This document shows positions 23,819-30,836 of a stretch of 32,012 nucleotides of DNA, in pieces. Source of the DNA: Micromonospora sp. CPCC 205371 (GTDB taxonomy: Bacteria > Actinomycetota > Actinomycetes > Mycobacteriales > Micromonosporaceae). The stretch lies in the NCBI RefSeq assembly GCF_026130045.1, contig NZ_JAIBNX010000053.1:3977-35988 (forward strand), given 5' to 3'. A program made the translations under genes and the position numbers. Position 1 is the first letter of the stretch. Each line of letters starts with the position of its first letter. The notes under the pieces are model-generated. The model did no database searches, had not been told where the DNA came from, and was given only the letters and a program-made list of their open reading frames with translations.

Positions 23819-24947
23819 CGTTGGCCTGGCCGCCGCCCTCACACATGGTCTGCAGGCCGTACCGCCCGCCCGTGCGCTCCAGCTCGTGCAGCAGCGTCGT
23901 GAGCAGCCGGGTGCCGGTCGAGCCGAGCGGGTGGCCGAGCGCGATCGCGCCGCCGTTGACGTTGACGCGATCGAGATCGGCGCCCAGCTCCCGCTGCCAC
24001 GCCAAGACCACGCTCGCGAACGCCTCGTTGATCTCGACCAGGTCGATGTCGTCGAGGCTCAGGCCCGCCTTCCGCAAGGCCCGCGCGGTCGCCGGGATCG
24101 GTGCGGTCAGCATCATCACCGGGTCGTCGCCGCGCGCGCTGAGATGGTGCACGCGGGCGCGCGGCCGCAGCCCGTGCTCTCGCACCGCCCGCTCGGACGC
24201 CACCAGCACCGCGCTGGCGCCGTCGGCGATCTGGCTGGACAGGGCGGCGGTGGTGACCCCACCGGGGCGCAGCGGCGCAAGCGACGCCATCTTCTCCGCC
24301 GAGGTGTCGCGGCGCGGGCCCTCGTCCACCGTGCACTGTCCATAAGGCACGGTCTCCGCCGCGAACCGCCCCTCGTCGAGCGCGCGCACCGCCCGCCGGT
24401 GGCTGCCGAGCGCATACGCCTCCAGCTCCTCGCGGTCGAGGCCCCACTTCGCGGCGATCATGTCGGCGCTGCGGAACTGCGACACCTCCTGGTCGCCGTA
24501 GCGCGCCTCCCACCCGACCGACCCCACGTACGGGCCGCTCGGCGCCATCGCGCTCGCGATCGGGACCTGGCTCATGTTCTGCACGCCGCCCGCCACCACC
24601 AGATCGGCGGTGCCGCTCATCACCGCCTGCGCGGCGAAGTGCACGGCCTGCTGCGCCGAGCCGCACTGCCGGTCGACCGTGACGCCGGGGACGTGCTCGG
24701 GCAGGCCGGCGGCCAGCCAGCACGTGCGGGCGATGTCACCGGACTGCGGCCCGACCGTGTCGACGCAGCCGAACACCACGTCGTCGACCGCCGCCGGGTC
24801 GGGGCCGGCCCGGGCGGGCAGCGCGGCGGGGGGGGGCCCGCCCAGAGCCGCCCGGGGGACGCCCGGGGGGCCCCCCCCGCGCCGCCCGGTCGGCGTGCGG
24901 ACTGCGCCGACGATATACGCCTCACCTCTCCCACCTTGATAGAACAC
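23796..24947 (-). CDS. fadA6: Thiolase FadA6-like (steroid ring-derived acyl-CoA thiolase)
   Basis: An acetyl-CoA acetyltransferase-type thiolase of 383 residues from the GTG at 24947. Nucleophile Cys95 is in VDRQCGSAQQA, His338 in GGAIALGHPLG and Cys369 in LQTMCEGGG. Conserved blocks such as VDDVVFGCVDTVG and VAGGVQNMSQVPIASAM follow FadA6 (Rv3556c) rather than FadA5. FadA6 releases acetyl-CoA late in ring C/D degradation. Residues about 24-50 are an odd Gly/Pro/Ala-rich stretch coded by a G/C patch (24800-24890) and are probably miscalled. The start is uncertain: GTG at 24947 has TAATAT six bases upstream but lies inside the operator, and no other in-frame start precedes the conserved EAYIVGAVRTP. 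Confidence 0.85.
   Translation of the reverse strand: MFYQGGRGEAYIVGAVRTPTGRRGGGPPGVPRAALGGPPPAALPARAGPDPAAVDDVVFGCVDTVGPQSGDIARTCWLAAGLPEHVPGVTVDRQCGSAQQAVHFAAQAVMSGTADLVVAGGVQNMSQVPIASAMAPSGPYVGSVGWEARYGDQEVSQFRSADMIAAKWGLDREELEAYALGSHRRAVRALDEGRFAAETVPYGQCTVDEGPRRDTSAEKMASLAPLRPGGVTTAALSSQIADGASAVLVASERAVREHGLRPRARVHHLSARGDDPVMMLTAPIPATARALRKAGLSLDDIDLVEINEAFASVVLAWQRELGADLDRVNVNGGAIALGHPLGSTGTRLLTTLLHELERTGGRYGLQTMCEGGGQANVTVIERL
24800..24890. other. G/C homopolymer patch inside fadA6
   Basis: Runs of seven or eight G and C disturb the conserved thiolase N-terminus while keeping the frame. Residues expected to be mixed (Leu, His, Asp) appear as Pro, Gly and Ala, as if A/T bases had been replaced by G/C. 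This suggests poor base calls rather than biology. Confidence 0.6.
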
Positions 24948-24953
24948 GTTCTA
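24940..24953. promoter_or_regulatory. KstR-type operator, near-perfect palindrome, between fadA6 and fadE29
   Basis: TAGAACACGTTCTA matches TNNAACNNGTTNNA exactly; only its central two bases break the palindrome. It overlaps the candidate fadA6 start codon and abuts the shared -10 region at 24952-24959, so one bound repressor would block both divergent genes. Confidence 0.75.
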
Positions 24954-24959
24954 ATATTA
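24952..24959. promoter_or_regulatory. Shared palindromic -10 region for divergent leaderless promoters
   Basis: TAATATTA is a perfect palindrome. The plus-strand TAATAT (24952-24957) ends six bases before the GTG of fadE29 (24964). The minus-strand TAATAT (24959-24954) ends six bases before the GTG at 24947 of fadA6. Neither start has a ribosome-binding site. Confidence 0.5.
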
Positions 24960-24963
24960 CAGG

Positions 24964-26145
24964 GTGCACATCGCTTACGCACCCGAGCAGGAGAAGCTGC
25001 GCACCGAGTTGCGGGCCTACTTCGCCGGCCTGATGACCGCTGACCTGCGGGCCGCGCTCGCCGGGCCGGGAGGCGACTACGGCGACGGCACCGCCTACCG
25101 CGAGGTCGTGCGGCGGCTCGGCCGGGACGGCTGGCTCGCCCTCGGTTGGCCGGCCGAGTACGGCGGCGGCGGGCGGTCGCGCCTCGAACAGCTCATCTTC
25201 ATGGACGAGGCGGCCACCGCCGGGGTACCGGTGCCGTTCCTGACGCTCGACAGCATCGGGCCGGCCATCATGCGGCACGGCACAGCCGAGCAGCGCGCGC
25301 AGTACCTGCCCCGGATCGCCAGCGGTGAGATCCACTTCGCGATCGGCTACTCCGAGCCCGATGCCGGCACGGATCTGGCCGCCCTGCGCACCCGCGCCGA
25401 CCGCAGCCCGGATGGATATGTCGTCAACGGGCAGAAGATGTGGACCAGCCTCATCCAGTACGCCGACTACGTGTGGCTCGCCTGCCGCACCGACCCAGAC
25501 GCGCCGCGCCACAAGGGGCTGTCCATTCTCATCGTCCCGACCGCCGCCGAGGGCTTCTCCTGGACCCCGGTGCGCACCGTCGCCGGCCCCACGACGAGCG
25601 CCACCTACTACAGCGACGTACGAGTGCCGGCGTCCGCTCTCGTCGGCACCGAGAACGAAGGCTGGGCACTGATAACCAACCAGCTCAACCACGAGCGGGT
25701 CGCGCTCACGTCCGCAGCGCCTCTCCGCACCGCGCTGACCGAGGTGTGCGACTGGGCCCGCGCGACGCGCCTTCCGGACGGCCGGCGGGTCGCCGATCAG
25801 GAGTGGGTCCAGGTGCACCTGGCGCGCGTGCACGCCAAGACGGAATTCCTCAAGCTGCTCAACTGGCGGGTCGCCTCGTCCACAGCCGACGGTCCCGGTC
25901 CCGCGACCGCCTCGGCCAGCAAGGTGTTCGGCACCGAGTTCGCCATCGAGGCGTACCGGCTGCTCATGGAGGTGCTCGGCGCCAGCGCGTACGTGCGGGA
26001 CGGTTCGCGCGGCGCGCTGCTGCGCGGGCGGGTCGAACGCCTGCACCGCACGTCGCTGATCCTCACGTTCGGCGGCGGCACCAACGAGGTACAGCGCGAC
26101 ATCATCGCCACCGCCGGCCTCGGCCTGCCGGCGGCGCGTCGTTAG
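24964..26145 (+). CDS. fadE29: Acyl-CoA dehydrogenase FadE29/ChsE2-like
   Basis: A 393-residue FAD-dependent acyl-CoA dehydrogenase. HFAIGYSEPDAGTDLAALRT, YVVNGQKMWTS, ADYVWLACRTDPDA, HKGLSILIVPT and ATYYSDVRVP follow FadE29 (Rv3543c) closely, and LTFGGGTNEVQRDIIA is the usual C-terminal motif. FadE29 and FadE28 form an alpha2-beta2 dehydrogenase (ChsE1-ChsE2) that desaturates the three-carbon side-chain CoA ester of cholesterol. The GTG start has TAATAT six bases upstream and no ribosome-binding site. The fadE28-like gene follows 26 bases later, so the heterotetramer is encoded as a pair, though in the opposite gene order relative to the mycobacterial igr operon. Confidence 0.85.
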   Translation: MHIAYAPEQEKLRTELRAYFAGLMTADLRAALAGPGGDYGDGTAYREVVRRLGRDGWLALGWPAEYGGGGRSRLEQLIFMDEAATAGVPVPFLTLDSIGPAIMRHGTAEQRAQYLPRIASGEIHFAIGYSEPDAGTDLAALRTRADRSPDGYVVNGQKMWTSLIQYADYVWLACRTDPDAPRHKGLSILIVPTAAEGFSWTPVRTVAGPTTSATYYSDVRVPASALVGTENEGWALITNQLNHERVALTSAAPLRTALTEVCDWARATRLPDGRRVADQEWVQVHLARVHAKTEFLKLLNWRVASSTADGPGPATASASKVFGTEFAIEAYRLLMEVLGASAYVRDGSRGALLRGRVERLHRTSLILTFGGGTNEVQRDIIATAGLGLPAARR

Positions 26146-26171
26146 CCTGGGTACCGAGAGAGGGATACACA

Positions 26172-27230
26172 GTGGACTTCACGCCGACCGACGCGCAGCG
26201 CGACCTCGCCAAGCTGACCCGCGAGATCCTCGCCGACGGCACCCCCGACCCATGGCTCGACCTCGCACGGGCCGGCGTGCTCGCCGCGGCGCTTCCGTTG
26301 GGGGCCGGCGGCGACGGCTACGGAGTACTGGAACGCGCCTCGATACTCGTCGAGCTCGGGCGCGCGGCCGCGCCCCTGCCATACCTGCCCTCCATCGCCA
26401 CCGCCGCGGCGGCGATCGCGCGCTTCGGCACCGACGAGCAGGTGGAGCGGTGGGCCGCGCCCGCCAGTCAGGGTTCGCCCATCCTGACGGCGGCGCTGGC
26501 GGGCGCCGGCCCGGTCAGGGCCTCACGCGGAAACGGGGGCTGGGGGGTGAGCGGCGCCGCGACGGCGGTGCCGGCCGCGCCGACGGCCAGCTTGTTCCTG
26601 GTACCGGCCGGAGCCGCCGTCTTCCTCGTCGAGCCCGGCGACCCCGGCGTCACCGTGGAGCCCCAGGAGGTGGCGGGCGGCCCTGGCGCGGGCTGGCTCA
26701 CATTGGACGGTGTCCCCTTACCCGACGACCGCCTCCTGGGCCCTCCCCCGCCCGAGGCGGTGCCGGCCACCGCGGCGAATGGCGGCGCGGTCGGCGACTG
26801 GCTGCGGGCGCACGCCACCGTGGGTGCTTGCGCCGCGCAGCTCGGCGTCACCGAGCGAGCGCTGGAGATGACCGCCGAGTACGCGCGCACGCGCGTCCAG
26901 TTCGGACGGCCGATCGGCAGCTTCCAGGCCGTCGCCCAGCGGCTCGCCGACGCCTACATCGACGTGGAGGCCATCCGGCTGACGATGTGGCAGGCGGCGT
27001 GGCGCCTCAGCGAGGATCTGCCGTGCGAGGCCGAGATCGCCACCGCGAAGTTCTGGGCCGCCGACGGCGGGCACCGCGTGGCGCACGCGGCGGTGCACGT
27101 GCACGGCGGTGTCGGCATCGACCTGGACTCGCCCGTGCACCGCTACTTCCTTGCGGCGAAATACCACGAGTTCACCCTGGGCGGCGCGACCGATCACCTC
27201 CGCGCCCTAGGCGCCACCCTCACCACCTAG
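26172..27230 (+). CDS. fadE28: Acyl-CoA dehydrogenase FadE28/ChsE1-like
   Basis: A 352-residue acyl-CoA dehydrogenase-family subunit, shorter than catalytic ACADs, as expected for the ChsE1 half of the heterotetramer. Matching segments are FTPTDAQRDLAKL at the start, YARTRVQFGRPIGSFQAVAQ, LADAYIDVEAIRL and VHVHGGVGIDLDSPVHRYF near the C-terminus. The GTG at 26172 follows GAGGGA by about eight bases and gives the family start; the much longer open frame upstream overlaps fadE29 in another phase and is rejected. A Pro-rich stretch (LLGPPPPEAV, about 195) may be affected by C-rich base calls. A perfect hairpin follows the stop. Confidence 0.84.
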   Translation: MDFTPTDAQRDLAKLTREILADGTPDPWLDLARAGVLAAALPLGAGGDGYGVLERASILVELGRAAAPLPYLPSIATAAAAIARFGTDEQVERWAAPASQGSPILTAALAGAGPVRASRGNGGWGVSGAATAVPAAPTASLFLVPAGAAVFLVEPGDPGVTVEPQEVAGGPGAGWLTLDGVPLPDDRLLGPPPPEAVPATAANGGAVGDWLRAHATVGACAAQLGVTERALEMTAEYARTRVQFGRPIGSFQAVAQRLADAYIDVEAIRLTMWQAAWRLSEDLPCEAEIATAKFWAADGGHRVAHAAVHVHGGVGIDLDSPVHRYFLAAKYHEFTLGGATDHLRALGATLTT

Positions 27231-27259
27231 CCGCCGGCCGCAGCGAGCACGGCCGGCGG
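27231..27259. terminator. Bidirectional hairpin terminator
   Basis: A perfect 10-bp stem, CCGCCGGCCG (27231-27240) pairing with CGGCCGGCGG (27250-27259), has a 9-base loop. It begins at the fadE28 stop and ends six bases before the stop of the convergent NPD-family gene. No U-tract follows, as is common in high-GC actinobacteria. Confidence 0.75.
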
Positions 27260-27265
27260 AGGAGG

Positions 27266-28357
27266 TTACAGGGCGGAGAGGCGCTTCAACGTGTCGGTGG
27301 CCTCGGTCACGAGCGTCGACATCACCTGGGCTACCGGGCGGACCTCGTTCATGCGGCCGACGATCTGGCCGACCGGCATCGGGACGACGGTCGGGTCGCC
27401 GGCGCGCATGAGGCGGCTGTGCGCCTCGCTCACCAGCAGGTTCTGCAAGGGCATCGGCAGCGGCGCGGGTGCTTCGGGCTCGCTCCACGCCTCGGTCCAG
27501 CGGTTGCGCAGCAGGCGGGCCGGCTTACCGGAGTAGACCCGGCTGCGCACCGTGTCGGCGGACGTGGCGTCGAGCAGCGCCTGCCGCAGCGCCGGCTGCG
27601 CCTGGTACTCCTCCGTGCCGAGCCAGCACGATCCCATCCACACACCCGTCGCGCCGAGCGCGAGCGCCGCCGCGATCTGGCGGCCGGAGCCGATACCGCC
27701 GGGGGCGGGGGCCGGGTCGCCCTCCCCGCCCCGGGCGGCCACCTCTGGTTCCACCCGCCTCCTCGGCGCCTCCCCCGTGTGCCCGCCGGCCTCATAGCCC
27801 TGCGCCACCACGATGTCGACGCCGCTCGCCACGTGGCTGCGGGCATGCGTGGCACGGCCCGCCAGCGCGGCGACGAGCAGGCCGCGTTCGTGTGCCGCGT
27901 CGATGACGTCGGGCGGCGGCGGGCCGAGGGCGTTGGCGATGAGGCGTACCGGGTGGGACAGCGCCACCTCGACGTGCGACCGGGCGACGGAATGCAGCCA
28001 GCCGAGCACACCGTCGCCTGTGGATTCGCCGTCGGGCAGTGGTGGCACGCCCAGCTTCAGCAGCGTGCGCTGGACGAAGTCGCGATGCCCGTCGGGGATC
28101 AGCTTGTCCAGGTCGACATGCTTGCCCTCGGCCGGCCCGTGCGTGGGCATGACGACGTCTACGCCGTACGGCCGGCCGTCGGTCTCGCTGTCCAGCCAGG
28201 ACAGTACGGCGTCGAGCTCGTCGGCGTCGTTGAAACGCACGCAGCCGAGCACGCCGAACCCGCCAGCGCGGCTGATCGCGGCCACGACCCGCTCGGACGG
28301 GCTGAAGCCGACGATCGGGTGCTCGATGCCGAGCAGGTCACAGAGGGCGGTGTGCAA
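27266..28357 (-). CDS. Nitronate-monooxygenase (NPD)-family flavoprotein, second copy
   Basis: A 363-residue FMN-dependent NPD-type protein, distinct from IpdC. It starts with LCDLLGIEHPIVGFSPS, and contains VVAQGYEAGGHTGE, GGIGSGRQIAAALALGATGVWMGS and VRSRVYSGKPARLLRN. The TTG start is chosen because AAGGAG lies six bases upstream and the protein begins at the usual place. It follows fadD19 by 30 bases and is probably cotranscribed under the same KstR-like box. Residues just after GGHTGE, normally a hydrophobic strand-helix, read as Arg/Gly/Pro-rich and come from a G/C patch (27700-27775). A role on a steroid CoA ester is inferred from the operon. Confidence 0.83.
   Translation of the reverse strand: MHTALCDLLGIEHPIVGFSPSERVVAAISRAGGFGVLGCVRFNDADELDAVLSWLDSETDGRPYGVDVVMPTHGPAEGKHVDLDKLIPDGHRDFVQRTLLKLGVPPLPDGESTGDGVLGWLHSVARSHVEVALSHPVRLIANALGPPPPDVIDAAHERGLLVAALAGRATHARSHVASGVDIVVAQGYEAGGHTGEAPRRRVEPEVAARGGEGDPAPAPGGIGSGRQIAAALALGATGVWMGSCWLGTEEYQAQPALRQALLDATSADTVRSRVYSGKPARLLRNRWTEAWSEPEAPAPLPMPLQNLLVSEAHSRLMRAGDPTVVPMPVGQIVGRMNEVRPVAQVMSTLVTEATDTLKRLSAL
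27700..27775. other. G/C-rich patch inside the second NPD gene
   Basis: A C/G-run stretch encodes a residue series that does not fit the NPD family between GGHTGE and GGIGSGRQ, although the frame and spacing are kept. It resembles the patch in fadA6 and is probably miscalled sequence. Confidence 0.5.
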
Positions 28358-28387
28358 AGTAGACTCCTTGGTGCTCGGCGCGGCGGC

Positions 28388-29977
28388 TCAGTGTTCCGCG
28401 GCGTACTTGTGTGCCCAGCGGTAGTCGGCTTTGCCGGCTGGGGTGCGGCCGATCTGGTCGACCAGCCACACCGATCGCGGCACCTTGTAGCCGGCGACGA
28501 GCGTGCGCAGGTGGGCCTCCAGCGCGGTCAGGTCGACGTCGCGCCCTTCGCGCGGCTGCACGATCGCGGCCACCTTCTGGCCGAGCCGCTCGTCGGGTAC
28601 GCCGATGACGAGCGCGTCGAACACGTCCGGGTACGCCTTGAGGGCGCCCTCGACCTCCTCGGGGAAGACCTTCTCCCCGCCGGTGTTGACGCACGTGTTG
28701 CCGCGGCCGAGCAGGGTGATGGTGCCGTCCTCCTCGATGCGGGCGAGGTCGCCGGGCACCGAATAGCGCACGCCGTCGACCTCGGTGAGCAGCCGCGCGG
28801 TCTTGTCCGGGTCCTTGTAGTACCCGAGCGGCACGTGGCCGCCGCGCGCGAGCCACCCGACGACGCCCGGTGCGGCCTTCTTGCCGTGCTCGTCGATGAC
28901 GATGGTCATGGGCCCGGGGAACACGCGCGGGCCGTCGGACTTCTCCGCGTCGGCGGTGACGATCCCGATCCCCCCGAAACCGATCTCCGACGAGCCGATC
29001 GACTCGGTCACCATCACGTTCGGCAGCGCCTCGACGTACTGCCGCTTGACCGACGGCGAGAAGAGGGAGGCGCTGCTGGAGATGGCGACCAGGGACGAGG
29101 CGTCGTAGTCACCGCTCAGGTACGCCTCGATGATCGGGCGGGCCATCGCGTCGCCGATGAGCACGACCACGTTGACCTTGTGCCGCTCGATGACGCGCCA
29201 GATCTCGTCGGCGTCGAACTGCGGCACCAGCACCACGGTGTCGCCGGCGAACAGCGCGGCGAGCGCGGCCCACTGGGCGTTGCCGTGGATGAGCGGCGCC
29301 AGGCACAGGCGGCTCATGCCGCCCATCTCCAATCCGCGCTTGGACTGCGCCCACTCGTCCTCGACGGGGATGCCCGACATGAAGTCGATGCCGCCACCCA
29401 GGACCCGCCACACGTCTTCGTGGCGCCAGATCACGCCCTTCGGGTACCCGGTAGTGCCCCCGGTATAGAGCATGTAGACGTCGTCCGAGGAGCGCTCGCC
29501 GAAGTCGCGCGCCGGCGAGCCGGCGGCGAGAGCGTCCGAAAAGGACACGCCGCCATAGGCGGCGATGTCGGTGCTGCTCTCGTCGGGCCGCGCGGTGGCC
29601 GTCGTGTCGCCGGGGGTACTCGGCAGCACGGCCGCCACCTTGTCCGCGTACCGGCGGTCGTGTACCAGCGCGACCACGTCCGCGTCCGTGAACAGATACT
29701 GCAACTCGTTCTCGACGTACCTGTAGTTGACGTTGATGACGACCGCGCGCAGCTTGTACACCGCGAGCATGGTCTCCACCGCCTCGATCGAGTTGCGCGC
29801 GTAGACGCCTACGTGCGAACCCGGACCGACACCGCGATCACTGAGAAAATGAGCCAAGCGGTTGGCGTGCTCCTCCAGCTCGGCATAGGTCACCGCACGC
29901 TCGCCGCAGGCCACCGCGACGCGCTCGGGAAACGCGTCGACGGCATGCTCGAAGAGGTCGGCTATGTTGGCCACCAT
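28388..29977 (-). CDS. fadD19: Acyl-CoA synthetase FadD19-like (C26 steroid side chain)
   Basis: A 529-residue AMP-forming acyl-CoA ligase. The phosphate loop YTGGTTGYPKGV, WRHEDVWRV, IGSSEIGFGG, PGDLARIEEDG and the C-terminal Lys in TPAGKADYRW are present. NIADLFEHAVDAFPERVAVACG, DFGERSSDD and HGNAQWAALAALFAGD follow FadD19 (Rv3515c), which makes the CoA ester of 3-oxocholestenoic acid to start side-chain degradation. The ATG at 29977 is chosen over a longer open frame because family members start MxxNIADL and TACTTT lies six bases upstream. It is divergent from echA19, as in mycobacteria, with a KstR-like box between them. Confidence 0.88.
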   Translation of the reverse strand: MVANIADLFEHAVDAFPERVAVACGERAVTYAELEEHANRLAHFLSDRGVGPGSHVGVYARNSIEAVETMLAVYKLRAVVINVNYRYVENELQYLFTDADVVALVHDRRYADKVAAVLPSTPGDTTATARPDESSTDIAAYGGVSFSDALAAGSPARDFGERSSDDVYMLYTGGTTGYPKGVIWRHEDVWRVLGGGIDFMSGIPVEDEWAQSKRGLEMGGMSRLCLAPLIHGNAQWAALAALFAGDTVVLVPQFDADEIWRVIERHKVNVVVLIGDAMARPIIEAYLSGDYDASSLVAISSSASLFSPSVKRQYVEALPNVMVTESIGSSEIGFGGIGIVTADAEKSDGPRVFPGPMTIVIDEHGKKAAPGVVGWLARGGHVPLGYYKDPDKTARLLTEVDGVRYSVPGDLARIEEDGTITLLGRGNTCVNTGGEKVFPEEVEGALKAYPDVFDALVIGVPDERLGQKVAAIVQPREGRDVDLTALEAHLRTLVAGYKVPRSVWLVDQIGRTPAGKADYRWAHKYAAEH

Positions 29978-29987
29978 CACTAGAAAG

Positions 29988-30001
29988 TAGAACGTGTTAT
30001 C
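29988..30001. promoter_or_regulatory. KstR-type operator between fadD19 and echA19 (one mismatch)
   Basis: TAGAACGTGTTATC matches the KstR consensus at all fixed positions but the last. It overlaps the minus-strand -10 (TACTTT) of fadD19 and a plus-strand -10 candidate TGTTAT (29995-30000) of echA19, so it could control both. Confidence 0.6.
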
Positions 30002-30041
30002 GTCCTGGGCAAGGCCCCCGGCGCACTCCAAGGAGACCCGC

Positions 30042-30836
30042 GTGGAATCCGAACCCCATGCCCTCGTCGAGCGGCGCGGCCACGTCTTGATCGTGACGAT
30101 GAACCGGCCGCACGCCCGCAACGCGCTCTCCGCCCAGATGATGGCCATCATGCGCGAGGCGTGGGACACGGTCGACAGCGATCCGGAGATCCGGGTGGCC
30201 GTGCTGACCGGTGCCGGCGGGGCGTTCTGCGCGGGCGCCGATCTGAAGGCGATGTCCGGCGAGCACCCGGGTGACGGGTTCAAGCGCGGCAACGGCACCG
30301 ACCTCACGCGCATCGACTCGCTGCTCAAGGGGCGGCGGCTGCTGAAGCCGCTCATCGCCGCCGTCGAAGGGCCGGCGATCGCGGGCGGCACCGAGATCCT
30401 TCAGGCCACCGACGTGCGCGTCGCCGGCGAGAGCGCCCGCTTCGGCGTGTCGGAGGCGCGGTGGGGGCTCTTCCCGCTCGGCGGCTCGGCGGTGCGGCTG
30501 CCGCGCCAGATCCCGTACACGGTGGCTGCTGACATCCTGCTGACCGGCCGGCACCTGACGGCCGCCGAGGCGCGCGAGGTCGGCCTGATCGGCCATGTGG
30601 TGCCCGACGGTGAAGCCCTGACGAAGGCGCTCGAACTGGCTGAGCTGATCGCCGCGAACGGCCCGCTCGCGGTGCAGGCGATCCTGCGCACCATGCGAGA
30701 GACGGAGGGCATGCCGGAGAACGAGGCGTTCGCCGTGGAGACCCGGCTGGGCGTGCAGGTGTTCATGAGCCAGGACGCCAAGGAGGGTCCGCGCGCGTTC
30801 GCGGAGAAGCGTAAGCCCTCCTTCAAGGGCGCTTAG
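30042..30836 (+). CDS. echA19: Enoyl-CoA hydratase EchA19-like (steroid side chain)
   Basis: A 264-residue crotonase-family hydratase. [77 protein letters not shown] and [14 protein letters not shown] follow EchA19 (Rv3516) nearly end to end. EchA19 hydrates a steroid enoyl-CoA in early side-chain beta-oxidation. The GTG at 30042 follows AAGGAGA (30030-30036) by five bases and gives the family N-terminus; the longer frame from 29994 would include the operator and is rejected. Unlike several neighbours, this gene has a leader and a ribosome-binding site. Its stop overlaps the convergent fadD stop by three bases. Confidence 0.92.
   Translation: MESEPHALVERRGHVLIVTMNRPHARNALSAQMMAIMREAWDTVDSDPEIRVAVLTGAGGAFCAGADLKAMSGEHPGDGFKRGNGTDLTRIDSLLKGRRLLKPLIAAVEGPAIAGGTEILQATDVRVAGESARFGVSEARWGLFPLGGSAVRLPRQIPYTVAADILLTGRHLTAAEAREVGLIGHVVPDGEALTKALELAELIAANGPLAVQAILRTMRETEGMPENEAFAVETRLGVQVFMSQDAKEGPRAFAEKRKPSFKGA

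Noticed and set aside
24964-27230. Assignment of the two acyl-CoA dehydrogenases to FadE31/FadE32 of ring degradation
   Set aside because: The segments HFAIGYSEPDAGTDLA and ADYVWLACRTDP match FadE29, and the short partner matches FadE28; FadE31-type sequence differs in these places.
27700-27775. A novel Arg/Pro-rich insertion in the second NPD protein
   Set aside because: The spacing between flanking motifs is normal, so it is not an insertion; base-call errors in a G/C patch explain it better.
26252-29983. A 1,243-codon plus-strand open frame spanning fadE28, the NPD gene and fadD19
   Set aside because: It crosses a hairpin terminator and three genes with strong family motifs in other frames; its composition is typical of a high-GC shadow frame.
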